Positions 54,840 to 64,000 of a stretch of DNA of 64,000 bases are shown one piece after another. Numbering within the stretch: the first letter of the stretch is position 1; each line of letters opens with the position of its first letter. The notes under the pieces were generated by a model, which saw nothing but the letters and a program-made list of their open reading frames with translations, was not told the origin of the DNA and searched no databases. The stretch is from Lepidostoma basale (taxonomy: Eukaryota; Arthropoda; Insecta; Trichoptera; Lepidostomatidae): assembly GCA_022606425.2 (NCBI GenBank), contig JAHDVF020000236.1, positions 434,001-498,000 of the forward strand, read 5' to 3'. A program made the position numbers and the translations under genes.

Positions 54840-55250
54840 AAAATTAGTTATTAGACACAAATATACTTAAAAATTACTTTTTTACGGGACAAATTTCAAC
54901 GGAGATATATGTAAGACCTGATACGAGATAAACTGCTGGTGTGAAAATTGACAACCCTGTAACACAAACATTTGTCGGCTATCATGCGATGCTTTTAGGT
55001 AAATCTCTTTATAATCCATAATGTAACAAAAAAACTGTAATATTGTAGTATTCATTCGAAGTCCCAATACACGACTTTATATTCCATATTCAGGATTATT
55101 TGAATTCGTACTAGAATATATTTAGAAAGAATGATGAACATGAGCGAGTTTAGTCGCTTATTCTGTATGGCTAGCCCCACGGGCACGCCAACATTGAGCG
55201 AATATACTCGCTTGAAATACGTAACAGGTTAAGGCCAAATTCTCTTAAAA
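54840..55250. other. Sequence without supported features
   Basis: AT-rich; short words GAGCGAGTTTAGTCGCTTAT and GAGCGAATATACTCGCTTGA at 55143 and 55195 are imperfect repeats of each other. No coding signal. Confidence 0.45.
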
Positions 55251-55256
55251 ACAAGC

Positions 55257-55800
55257 TCATTTGTTCAAATGATAATTTGAATAATTTCTTCAATATTATT
55301 TCACAGTTCTTGCTGGTTAAGTGCCTAATTACAGCTAATTAAAAAAACGGTGGATACGTGTAACATAAATTAAATAAACACAAAAGTCCGGATCGTCCAT
55401 GTCAACATGTGCAACATCGAAAAAAACATTATGTGTTATTACATTATGTGCTAAATAAAAAAAACGGCGGATTCGTGGAACATAAATTAAATAGACAATA
55501 TGTGCACCATCTAAAAAGAACATTTTGTGTTAAATTATTTTTAGATTGTTATTTTATTTTACATCATTGTATTATATTTTATATCATTTGTTTTAGATTT
55601 ATTTTGTGGGTGTTGCACGATCGAAGTGTGCGCGGGAGATGCCTATTGGTGGCGATGAGGTTCGCAACCCATCACACCGAGTCTCCCGAGGAGCGAAAAG
55701 AGAAGGATGGAGTGCCGCATCAGTAAAAGTGTGACAGTCCATTCTTTCTGCCTACCCTTTCAGGGAGATGGCGTGATAGTTAGTTAGTTAGTTAGTTAAC
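55257..55800 (+). mobile_element. Non-autonomous retroelement with LINE-type 3' end, copy with internal duplication
   Basis: Matches 27405-27843 from CATTTGTTC onward. The segment with CGGTGGATACGTGTAACATA (about 55340-55440) is partly repeated as CGGCGGATTCGTGGAACATA (about 55459-55530). The 3' end is CAGGGAGATGGCGTGATAG with (TTAG)4. Confidence 0.88.
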
Positions 55801-55984
55801 TAGCTGCATTTCGAATCTATAAATGTTTATAAATGAAGTGGAATAATGGATAATCGTTTAATCCACAATATTCAAAATTTCTACATTGTGTAAACCACAT
55901 AATTTAATTACTGCAAATACAAATAGTTTTGAGTAAATATGCGGAAGTAATGCGAGATTTAAACGCGGATTTAAACAAGTAAGT

Positions 55985-57385
55985 CTTCTTCTTCTTCTTC
56001 TTCTTTTGATAGATCTGACGATCTGTGACACAGAAATCATATCTCGTCGGATGATGAGATCCAGCTGTCCCTCCATCTCTTAGGCGGTCTTCCAGGTGGG
56101 CGGTGTCCGGAAGGGATTTCATAGGCGGCTGTATATGCGAGTCTGTCACCATCCATTCGGGCTACATGGTCCCTCCAGTATCTTCTTCTGGATCTACTCC
56201 ACTGAACGATATCCTCTATTTCGCAGGTTTTCCTTATGTCTGCGTTGCGGACACGGTCTCGGAGGGTTTTTCCAGTAATTGATCTTAGGACCTTCATCTC
56301 CGATGTTCTAAGTAGTCCCTTGGTTTGCACAGTGTCAGCCCGCGTCTCTACAGCGTACGTCATGATGGGTCGCACGCATGTTTTGTATATTCTGATCTTG
56401 CTGTCGATACGCATGTGCTTGTTTTTCCATACCAGATTCTTCAGGCATCCTGACACGGCAGAGGCTTTACTGACTTGTTCACGTACTTCGGTATAAAGGT
56501 CACTTTGGCTGCAGATCTCCACTCCCAAATACCTGAAACTCATCACCTGCTCCACAGGTATATCATCAACAGTCAGTTTACATCTTGCAGGTTGCCTAGA
56601 TATAGTGAGACTTTTTGTTTTGTTGACTGATATAGCCATATTTAGCCTTTGGGATACTGTGTGGAATTTGTACAACATTCTTTGCAGGTCATCTTCAGAC
56701 TCTGCTATTAATGCGGCATCGTCCGCATAGCAAATCACATTCACAGTTTTACTGCCCATTTTATAACCTAGTCCCAGGCCAGCTACCTCTTCTATAATTT
56801 CGTCCATAATAAGATTGAACAGAAAGGGGCTCAAACTATCTCCCTGTCTTATACCATTGCTTGTAGGAATTTCCCTAGACAGTTCATTGTCAACCTTAAT
56901 TTTCGTTTTGCAATTGGTATATAGGTCTTGGACAGTCTTTATCAATGTATTGGATATTCCTCCTTCCTGTAATTTTCTTACAATATCTCTTAACAACACC
57001 CTGTCAAATGCCTTAGTCAGATCGACAAAACATATATAGGCTACTTTATTATATTCAATTGCTTTCTCTTTCAGTTGCCTCAGAATGAAGATTGCATCTG
57101 TTGTGGAGCGATTTCGTCGAAAACCCTGCTGTTCTTCCCTATTCGTTATCTTTTGCTCAAGTTTCGTTTTCAGAATACTTGTAAATAGCTTAAGCATTGT
57201 GCATAATAAGGAGATACCTCTGTAGTTCTCTAGATTTTTCTTTTGCCCTTTCTTAAATACAGGTGTTGTTATACTTATTCTCCATTCCTGTGGTATAGTT
57301 CCAGCGGCCAATATCCTGTTAAATATGTTTTGGATCTCTTTTATACATTCTACGCCAGAGTACTTAATTAATTAATTAATTAAGT
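55985..57385 (-). mobile_element. AAG-tailed RTE-like LINE, 1.4 kb, with 12-bp target duplication
   Basis: AAACAAGTAAGT on both sides (55973-55984 and 57386-57397). The 3' end has (AAG)5 next to the left duplication. The 5' end stops inside the protein (SGVECIKEIQNIFNRILAAG) and is followed by about 25 bases of (TTAA)-type sequence before the duplication. Confidence 0.93.
56037..57311 (-). CDS. LINE reverse transcriptase (partial, intact frame)
   Basis: 424 codons without a stop, in order: IPQEWRISITTPVFKKGQKK, NLENYRGISLLCTMLKLFTS, EEQQGFRRNRSTTDAIFILR, AYICFVDLTKAFDRVLLRDI, SNGIRQGDSLSPFLFNLIMD, VNVICYADDAALIAESEDDL, FRYLGVEICSQSDLY, RIYKTCVRPIMTYAVETRAD, RRRYWRDHVARMDGDRLAY, HRPPGRPPKRWRDSWISSS. 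The Asp of FVDLTKAFD and the YADD pair are the catalytic triad of a non-LTR reverse transcriptase. The start Met is not real: the frame continues upstream to the truncation. The endonuclease is missing. The frame shows few defects, so the insertion is recent. Likely inactive because of the truncation. Confidence 0.92.
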   Translation of the reverse strand: MAAGTIPQEWRISITTPVFKKGQKKNLENYRGISLLCTMLKLFTSILKTKLEQKITNREEQQGFRRNRSTTDAIFILRQLKEKAIEYNKVAYICFVDLTKAFDRVLLRDIVRKLQEGGISNTLIKTVQDLYTNCKTKIKVDNELSREIPTSNGIRQGDSLSPFLFNLIMDEIIEEVAGLGLGYKMGSKTVNVICYADDAALIAESEDDLQRMLYKFHTVSQRLNMAISVNKTKSLTISRQPARCKLTVDDIPVEQVMSFRYLGVEICSQSDLYTEVREQVSKASAVSGCLKNLVWKNKHMRIDSKIRIYKTCVRPIMTYAVETRADTVQTKGLLRTSEMKVLRSITGKTLRDRVRNADIRKTCEIEDIVQWSRSRRRYWRDHVARMDGDRLAYTAAYEIPSGHRPPGRPPKRWRDSWISSSDEI

Positions 57386-57519
57386 AAACAAGTAAGTATT
57401 TAGTAAAACAAGTAAGTATTTAATTTATTATGGGTAACCACACGATGATATTCCTGATATAAGTGTATTTGCAATTTTGTATTAAATTATCATTTAATTT
57501 CACAATAATTTTTTTTAAA

Positions 57520-58215
57520 TAACCATCACGCAGAAAGAATGGACTGCCACACTTTTCTTTCCTGACATATTTTTCTTGATTCCTCAACATTCATACATCG
57601 TGTTATGCACGCGCGTCAATTTCTCTGACTCCTCAAATGGCCAACATTCAATATTTGATTTATTTGATCGTGCCACGTTTTCCTGTCTTATTCTTTTTCT
57701 AATTACATATACTTTTTTTAACATTCAATCTTTCCATGTGTCCAAACCCTTCTAATGATCCTTTCATTATTTTGTTCATAACACCATCATTCGCACCGCA
57801 TTCACTTTCAACATTTGATTTATTTGATCGTGCCACGTTTTCCTAGGTCTTCTTCTATTTCTGGTTCCATTTGCATCGTTAACATATAATTTTTTTACAT
57901 TCTTTCTTCATTTATTCTTTCCATGTGTCCAAACCATCCTAATGATCCTTTCATTATTTTGTTCATAACACCATCATTCGCACCGCATTCACTTCTTATA
58001 TTTTCCTTCGACATTATCATACACAGAGTATTGAAACATTCGTCTTAGAGATCTAATTCCTACTGCATTTATTCTACTTTCATTCTTCTTTTGCTAATTC
58101 CATGCTTCCCTTCCATACATAAGGGTTGGTACAAGAACACCATTGTGCACTGCCATTTTAGCTTTTTTAAATAGGTTTTTGTTTGCGATGACAACTTTAA
58201 GTGTACCATTCACTT
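57520..58215 (-). mobile_element. Two TTAG-type LINE 3' fragments in tandem
   Basis: 57520-57810 starts ACCATCACG(CAGAAAG) on the plus strand and follows the family to the CGCACCGCATTCACTT word. 57811-58215 starts again inside the element (CAACATTTGATTTATTTGAT) and runs up to AGTGTACCATTCACTT. The second lacks the TTAG tail. Confidence 0.8.
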
Positions 58216-58249
58216 AAACAATAACGTTAACAAAATAACTAACTGACCA

Positions 58250-58650
58250 TTACGCCGTTTCTCAAAACGGTGTTCTTGTATCGATATAATGTGTGGAAAT
58301 GAAACATGGAACTGGCAAAGGAAGGATGAAAGTACAATAAATGTAGTACAAATTAAATTTAGATTGTTACGAACAAAATAATGACCGTCACTAAGATGGT
58401 TTGGACACATGAAAATAATGAACGAAAAAACAATGTACATTATATGTTAACGGCGTAAACGAAACAAGAAGAGGAAGAAAGGATAAACGTGGCACGATCA
58501 AATCAATCTAACATTAAATGTCGGAAAAATTGACGTGCGTGAATGACAAATGTTGAGACATTTAGTGAAGTTTTTCAGAAAATGACAGTGTGGCGGTCTA
58601 TTCTTTCTGCGTACCCCTTCGGAAAGATGGCGTAATGGTTAATTAGTTAT
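58250..58650 (+). mobile_element. TTAG-tailed LINE, decayed
   Basis: GAAACATGGAACTGGCAAAG, GATGGTTTGGACACATGAAA, CGTGGCACGATCAAATCAAT, then CCCCTTCGGAAAGATGGCGT and TTAATTAGTTATTTAG. Confidence 0.75.
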
Positions 58651-58671
58651 TTAGTACCGTTATAATATATC

Positions 58672-59290
58672 TTCTTCTTCAAGTGCGCTGTCGGGTCCCC
58701 CCAACGTTGGCGATCACCTTGGCGAACCTGTCCCTGTCCTGCGCCGCTCGGAACAGCTCCTCCACACTTCGGATGCCGGTCCACTCCCTCACGTTTCGCA
58801 GCCAGGACATTTGTCTCCTTCCGGGCCCTCTGCGTCCCTCAATTTTCCCCTCCAATATCAGTTGGAGAAGGTGGTACCTTTCTCCACGCAGTATATGACC
58901 CAGATGTGAGATCTTTCGAACCTTGATAGTTGATAACAATTCTTTGTCAACTCTAGCTCGCCTCAGGACTTCGGTATTAGTAACCATGTCTGTCCAGGGA
59001 ACTCTGAGCATTCGGCGATGGAGACACATTTAAAATGCTCCCAGTCTGTTCATTGAGCTAACTTTCAGGGTCCAAGTTTCACACCCGTACAATAAAACAG
59101 ACCACACATAGCATTTGATCATTCTCTGGCGGAGTTTCAAGCATTTTTATTAGGTCACTATGTTTTACCCTGTTAAATGTTTTTTCGTAGTCAATAAAGC
59201 GTGCGACTACCTCTTTTCTTTGGTCCCGGCACTTTTGTAGCAATACGTTGATAGCTAATAGTGCTTCGCGTGTTCCAAACGCGTTCCTGC
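58672..59290 (-). mobile_element. RTE-like LINE, 3' end plus palm fragment
   Basis: Minus-strand frame 58679-59029: RRMLRVPWTDMVTNTEVLRR, HLGHILRGERYHLLQLILEG, GPGRRQMSWLRNVREWTGIR, AAQDRDRFAKVIANVGGTRQ. Upstream (59040-59290) broken frames carry EALLAINVLLQKCRDQRKEV and FIDYEKTFNRVKHSDLIKM, the palm motif. A deletion joins the two parts. Confidence 0.85.
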
Positions 59291-59299
59291 CATTATAAT

Positions 59300-59655
59300 A
59301 TTATATATAAACATTTTAAAAATATCTGATGACCGACATAATATTAAAATACGAATTAGATAACGAAATTTATGAATATTTTCCGAGAACCGTTTCCACA
59401 AAAATACGACGCGCGACGCCTCATTTGAATATTAAATTAACATTATTTTTTAGATACTGTTCAATAAAAGTTCGACTACTAAACTTTTCTCGTTAATGGC
59501 AAGTTCCCGTTTGTATTAAGTACTGAACAAGGGAATACTATTACATCGAACCGACTATCTCTGTTACTAACCAGCTCTTTCATACACCAGTGATTCTCAA
59601 AGGTTCCCCATGGATGGTATTACAATTTGCAAATAATAATTTTAAACAACTTATG
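59300..59655. other. Sequence without supported features
   Basis: AT-rich; no motif on either strand. Confidence 0.45.
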
Positions 59656-59657
59656 TA

Positions 59658-60270
59658 AATTAACTAACTAACTAACCATCACGCCGTTTCCCCGGTGGGG
59701 TAGGCCGAGAGGATGAACCGCCACACTGTCATTCACACATCGTGACATGCACTACTTTGCGTACATGGCCGCATTTTAGTAAGTAATTAATTTGGTCTTG
59801 CCACTTCATTGGCCTTCCTCGAATTCTTTTTCCATTCACACTACCTGTTGAACTATTCTTCCCTCATCAATTCTTTTCACATATCGAAACCATCATAGTG
59901 ACCATTTCTTAATTTTATTTGGACGTATTCATCCGCCTTACATTCCTTTCTTATTTCATCATTAGATATTATATCATATATTGTTTTTCCGCACGTCTAA
60001 ATTAAGTGATTTATAACAAATAAAAAAAAATAAATAAAAAAATTATATGTGCTTGTACGTTCACGATTATTTTGATACAAAATATGTTTGGATATATAGA
60101 ACGCATGGTGAATAGAGCGCAGAGTCGTGGTAGACCGAGGTAAACTTGGTATGACCAGATTAATCCAATTTTAAAGGAAGAATCGACGTGCATGTATGAC
60201 TAGCTGTTTGAATGTGGAGGAATTTAGAGACGTGTGTCAAGGTCAAATAGTGTGGCGGTCCATCCCGGTT
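59658..60270. mobile_element. Two opposed TTAG-type LINE scraps
   Basis: 59658-60005 is on the minus strand (TAACTAACTAACCATCACGC on plus, then ACATCGTGACATGCACTAC, CGCCTTACATTCC). 60060-60270 is on the plus strand (GATATATAGAACGCATGGTG, GTGGTAGACCGAGG, ATAGTGTGGCGGTCCATCC). They face each other head to head across an A-rich spacer. Confidence 0.7.
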
Positions 60271-60274
60271 TGTT

Positions 60275-61120
60275 ATCGTTAACAAAGTGTCTATAGAAGA
60301 AGAAAATGCTGGCTTAAAACTAGTCTAAGTAGAATAAATCTACGTATACTTTCACATTTAATTATAATTGCAAGAGTTTTTTAAATTTATAAATGATGTA
60401 TTTTTTTTTAAATATAATCATTTTCGAGTGCTCTACAGATGTTAACAATTAAAAAAAAGTATAAATAAACTGAACAATCAAAAAAGGTGTCAAAACAATA
60501 AAAAATATTTGAGATTTACTGCGATAAACGAATGGTGGAAGTTTCTTTTCAAGGGGCGATCAACGCGATGTTAGGGCTTTTCAGCGATCCATTCTCTTCT
60601 TGCTCAATCTACGAGTATACTATTCTTCGAGTTCTGGCGCTGAGCTTGGCTGGGGGACTTCGCTGAATCTTCTTTAAAACACTTATTTAAGGGACGAATG
60701 GAATGCAGGTATACAACTTATCACACATCGAAGCAATTATAAATTTACTTTAACCATAACGTTAACCGTTAAATATAAGTATAAAGAAATTAGTGCAGAA
60801 TAATGCAGGGCGAATAAAACCGTTCGGAATAAAATTTTGAACGGACATGGAAATATTGAATATAGAAAGGACGAAGAAAGTGGAAGATCATTCTAATTTT
60901 AAATGTTTGGAAACCTAAACTCTCATTTAATTTATTGTTTCTTGAAAAATGTTGAAAAACTCCATAATTAATCATTAATACGAATGAAAACGTCTGTTTT
61001 TATGATGATTTTCATCTTGGCAAAATATATTTGATAATGAAATTGCAAGTCATCAATTTTCATTCCCATAAAATACAATTAGACTTCTAGAAAACAGTCC
61101 TTTTTATTTTTATTAATTAC
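60275..61120. other. AT-rich sequence; Penelope-type inverted segment (P8) at 60965-61110
   Basis: GAATGAAAACGTCTGTTTTT and TTTTCATTCCCATAAAATAC are inverted around 61030, as at 600-760. No intact core. The rest is unassigned. Confidence 0.45.
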
Positions 61121-61126
61121 TATCTA

Positions 61127-61580
61127 TCTTTCTAACCACCACGTCGCCTCGCTGAAGGGGGAGGCAGAATCAATGAACCGTCATACGGTTTTTTCCTAGA
61201 ATACTTCTTCCGATTCCTTAACATTCATATTTCGCGTCATGCACACACGTCGATTTCTCCGAGATATTTGATTGATTTGATCGTACCACGTTTTCCTAGG
61301 TCCGTCTCTATTTCATTCGTTCTTCGCATGTGTCCAAACCATCTTAATAATCCTTTCATTATTTTGTTCCTAACACTATCATTCGCTCAGCATTTACTTT
61401 TTATATTTTCATTCGACTCTTTATCATACACAGTTTTTCTACACATTCGTCTAAGAGGTCTCACTTCGACTGTATTCATTCTAATTTCACCCTTATTTTG
61501 CCAGTTCCATGCTTCGCTTCTATAGAAATAGGTCGGTAGAAGAACACCGTTTTGCACTGTCGTTTTAGCATTTTAACTTT
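61127..61580 (-). mobile_element. TTAG-type LINE, 3' fragment
   Basis: CTTTCTAACCACCACGTCGC on the plus strand, then CACACGTCGATTTCTCCGAG, GTGTCCAAACCATCTTAATA, GCCAGTTCCATGCTTCGCTT. Diverged, without an open frame. Confidence 0.8.
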
Positions 61581-61584
61581 AAAG

Positions 61585-62215
61585 TTTAATTTTTTTAGAA
61601 TTTTCACTCTATGTTTCCAGTTGCAAAACGCCGGTAGAATATTATTTCGGAAACTCCAATCCGAAGCGGCGGTTCACATAATTAGCAGTTCAGAGTGATT
61701 ATGATAAAGTCTCCTCGTGACATAAGAAATGCCAGAAACATTATAATGAGGTAAGCCCGCCCTCCCCGACCAATAAATCACCATTTATTCATTACCATAA
61801 ATTACACCGACAACCGAAACCGAGCGAAAACTTCCGACAAACTTCTTAAAATTCTTCAAATTTTTCAGCAGTTAAACATCCAACGAAATTCGGAAAAATG
61901 CTTTGTAAAATATCACAGTCGATTTCTCATTTTTACCGGAGTGATTTTATTTCATCCTTCCAACGAATTTCTTCTAACGGGTCTTGAATCGGGTTAGAAT
62001 AAATTATTTGAAAATTATCACTGTTTTATTGGTGTCCATAAATAGATGTTATATTCAGAAAATGGCACGTTTCAAACGTAATTTCAGGTGAATAATAAAT
62101 TGATAGGTAAATTACGGAATTCTGAGTAAACATTAAAATACTCAATAAAACATAATTTCAAAGTTTATTTTTAATTTATGATAGGAATAGTGAATCCCAA
62201 AAAATCGTTTAGAAT
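61585..62215. other. Sequence without supported features
   Basis: Mixed composition; no exon of the cyclase N-terminus and no repeat recognised. Confidence 0.45.
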
Positions 62216-62220
62216 ATAAT

Positions 62221-62605
62221 AACTAACTAACCATCACGCCGTCTCCCCGAAGGGGTTGGCAGAAAGAATGGACCGCCACGCAATTCTTTCCTTGGATATT
62301 GATTGATTTAACATTCATACATCGTGTGATTCATAGAAGACTTGCGAAATAGAAGATATCGTTAGATCCAAAAGAAGATACTGGAGGGACCATGTAGCCC
62401 GAATGGATGGTGATAGACTCGCATATACATCCGCTTGTGAAATCCCCTCCGGACATCGCCCACCTGAAAGACCGCCTGGAGGGACAGCTGGATCTCATCA
62501 TCCGACGAGATATGATTTCTGTGTCACAGATCGTCAGATCTATTAAAAGAAGAAGAAGAAGACATCGTGTCATGGATGCGCGCCGAATATATCATTTATG
62601 TATTT
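62221..62605 (-). mobile_element. TTAG-tailed LINE 3' end split by another LINE
   Basis: 62221-62327 (AACTAACTAACCATCACGCC to CATACATCGTGT) and 62571-62605 (CATGGATGCGCGCCG) are the two parts; the family sequence has CATCGTGTCATGCACGCGCG here. Confidence 0.85.
62328..62561 (+). mobile_element. AAG-tailed LINE 3' end nested in the TTAG LINE
   Basis: Flanked by ACATCGTGT (62319-62327 and 62562-62570), a 9-bp target duplication. It encodes KTCEIEDIV then RRYWRDHVARMDGDRLAYTS in broken frames and ends ATCTATTAAAAGAAGAAGAA, the same ending as at 55985. Confidence 0.92.
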
Positions 62606-62799
62606 GATTTTTTATAAATTAATAGTTTAGTTTATTTATCTAGATATGTGAATATTCCAGAGTTTATTTGTGCCTTAAGCAAGTAAAAATATATGTTGAG
62701 ATAAATAAACTCAGATAATTGAATAAAAACGATGTTTTAATTTATAACGATTTATTTTTATTTTCTTTATTTAATTAAACATAATGTTGATTTAGAAGT

Positions 62800-62880
62800 T
62801 TCATTGCATTTTATGAGACGACATGTTTCGCCTTGATAAATCATTATTAAGGATTTAATAATGTTTTAGAAAATTGAAAA
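62800..62880 (-). repeat. Hammerhead-like relic
   Basis: The minus strand reads AAGGCGAAACATGTCGTCTC: GAAA, AC/GT mini-stem and a GTC site, with a degenerate upstream box. Confidence 0.35.
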
Positions 62881-62939
62881 ATGTCGTTTCTGTGAAAATA
62901 AATAAAATAATGTTTTTTTCGGTTTATTCGTGTGCCGTA

Positions 62940-63085
62940 ACTTGTGTTTCTCGACCATAGATTCGAAGATCGTTGCAGTCTCCAGCTTCAGATTAGTGAT
63001 ATTTTTATTATATATAATGCAAAACTACTCTGAAGATGAAGATTGCAACGATCTCTGAATTATTCGTCGAGAAATACTAGTATGA
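62940..63085. repeat. Inverted Penelope-type pair (family P5), decayed
   Basis: TTCTCGACCATAGATTCGAA...TCGTTGCAGTCTCCAGCTTC and CTGAAGATGAAGATTGCAAC...TTCGTCGAGAAA are inverted around 63010. The plus arm has CTGAAGA, but GAATTA replaces GAAACG. Confidence 0.6.
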
Positions 63086-63214
63086 TCAAATAGGTACCGA
63101 ACGTAAAAATCTAGGCAATTTTAATAATTTATTGAGAAATCAGTCATTATCACTCATATTTCAAAAGGGGTAGCCAGAAATAATGAACGGCGAACTCCTC
63201 GGCAATAGGAAAAT

Positions 63215-63485
63215 CAGTTGAGCCAAAGCGTTGCCCTAGTACAAATTTCGGGGATTGGGCGTTTGCGGTAGCCGGTCTATCAGCTTGGAACACTCTTCCT
63301 TCACACCTCAGATGCATAAATTATCCGACAGACTTCAGATCTAAGCTGAAAATCCATCTTTTTCATATTTCATACCCAATTTAAAACTTGCATATTTTGT
63401 TCTATTATACTTTCTAATCGATCGCGAATATCAATCAGACGCAGCGTTCACATTTAGATTTAAAACACGTCTTAATGCGCCCTTT
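63215..63485 (+). mobile_element. CR1-group LINE 3' end
   Basis: The plus-strand frame reads STNFGDWAFAVAGLSAWNTL, then PSHLRCINYPTDFRSKLKIH LF broken by a space here, and a stop after HISYPI. R.N.G..AF.VAG...WN.LP..LR...S...F...LK..LF is the classic ending of CR1/L2-group proteins. It abuts the next LINE. Confidence 0.75.
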
Positions 63486-63498
63486 AGGTGATTACATC

Positions 63499-64000
63499 AC
63501 AAAAAATTTGAGGCGATCAAGGATGAGTTTTGGGATAAGGTGAGCGAGACATTGATGTGCAAGAAAGACAATGAAAGGTTAATAATTGCAGGTGATATGA
63601 ATGGTTGGGTGGGAATTCGAAGGAGTGGATATGAGGATTGCCTGGGAAGGTTTGGAGATAGAAGAATAAACGACAATGGAAGGAGACTGCTTGGAGTGTG
63701 CATGGAATGGAGTCTCTTTGTGTCGAACTCCTTTTTTGATCATAAGAGAATCCATCAATATACTTGGGAAAGAGGAAATGAAAGGTCAATTATAGATTAC
63801 GTCATTGTTGACTCTAGATTGCGGGCGGATACTATTGATACGAGGGTTTTCAGGGGAGCCGAAATGGAAACGGATCACTTTTTAGTAGTGGCAAGAGTGA
63901 TCCTTTTCCGGGGATGGCGAACCAGAAGAAGCAAAACAGTGGCCGCACCAACTAGAGTCAAAGTTGAAAAACTACAAAACAATGACGTAAGAGATAATTT
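63499..64000 (+). CDS. LINE apurinic-type endonuclease domain, open to the window end
   Basis: The frame runs from about 63499 with no stop to 64000 and has no start of its own (5'-truncated or continuous with lost sequence): KFEAIKDEFWDKVSETLM, LIIAGDMNGWVGIRRSGYED, INDNGRRLLGVCMEWSLFVS, NSFFDHKRIHQYTWERGNER, SIIDYVIVDSRLRADTI, GAEMETDHFLVVARV. GDMN, IIDYV(I)VD and TDHFLV are the catalytic and binding motifs of the LINE endonuclease. The reverse transcriptase should follow beyond 64000. Which LINE family in this window it belongs to is not shown by the sequence. Confidence 0.85.

Noticed and set aside
55770..55800. Telomere-like repeat
   Set aside because: The unit is TTAG, not the insect telomeric TTAGG, and it always ends a LINE or its partner.
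53880..64000. Search for the upstream cyclase exons (C1 metal-binding region, helices 1-6)
   Set aside because: No minus-strand frame with the ILGDCYYC or FADIVGFT type motif was found, so these exons are taken to lie outside the window.

Overview
This is a eukaryotic genomic window, AT-rich and full of transposon remnants. It is almost certainly from an insect: it carries insect-style RTE-type LINEs, Penelope-like elements, a tRNA-derived SINE and short inverted-repeat DNA transposons, spread around the large introns of a conserved animal gene. The order of insect cannot be decided from the sequence alone.

The only host gene I can support is one membrane adenylyl cyclase on the minus strand. 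I place 17 coding exons between 53870 and 8509. All introns are GT-AG and all reading-frame phases join, giving 943 codons plus a stop. The window holds the second half of catalytic domain C1, the C1b linker, transmembrane helices 7-12, all of catalytic domain C2 and a C-terminal tail of about 260 residues. The C1b linker ([20 protein letters not shown]) and C2 point to the mammalian ADCY5/6 group. The N-terminus, helices 1-6 and the first half of C1 must lie beyond 64000.

Layout: 1-8500 is the 3' flank of the gene (LINE scraps, one tRNA-SINE, otherwise empty AT-rich DNA). 8509-25000 holds the C-terminal exons 7-17 in short introns, already invaded by LINEs, MITEs and snap-back elements. 25000-53870 holds exons 1-6, separated by introns of 4-6 kb packed with repeats. 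53870-64000 is an upstream intron or flank with a Penelope endonuclease relic, a 1.4 kb LINE with a largely intact reverse transcriptase, and the endonuclease end of another LINE running off the window.

The repeats form an ecosystem. One LINE family with a (TTAG)n 3' tail has more than 20 copies. A non-autonomous element (three copies) shares that 3' end and is probably mobilised by it. AAG-tailed RTE-like LINEs form a second group. Several insertions are nested, with target duplications that can be read directly. Many Penelope-type terminal segments carry hammerhead-ribozyme-like cores, often as inverted pairs. The most informative single event is a retroelement insertion at 49.7-50.2 kb that seems to carry a copy of sequence from about 360 bp away, inside its own target-site duplication.
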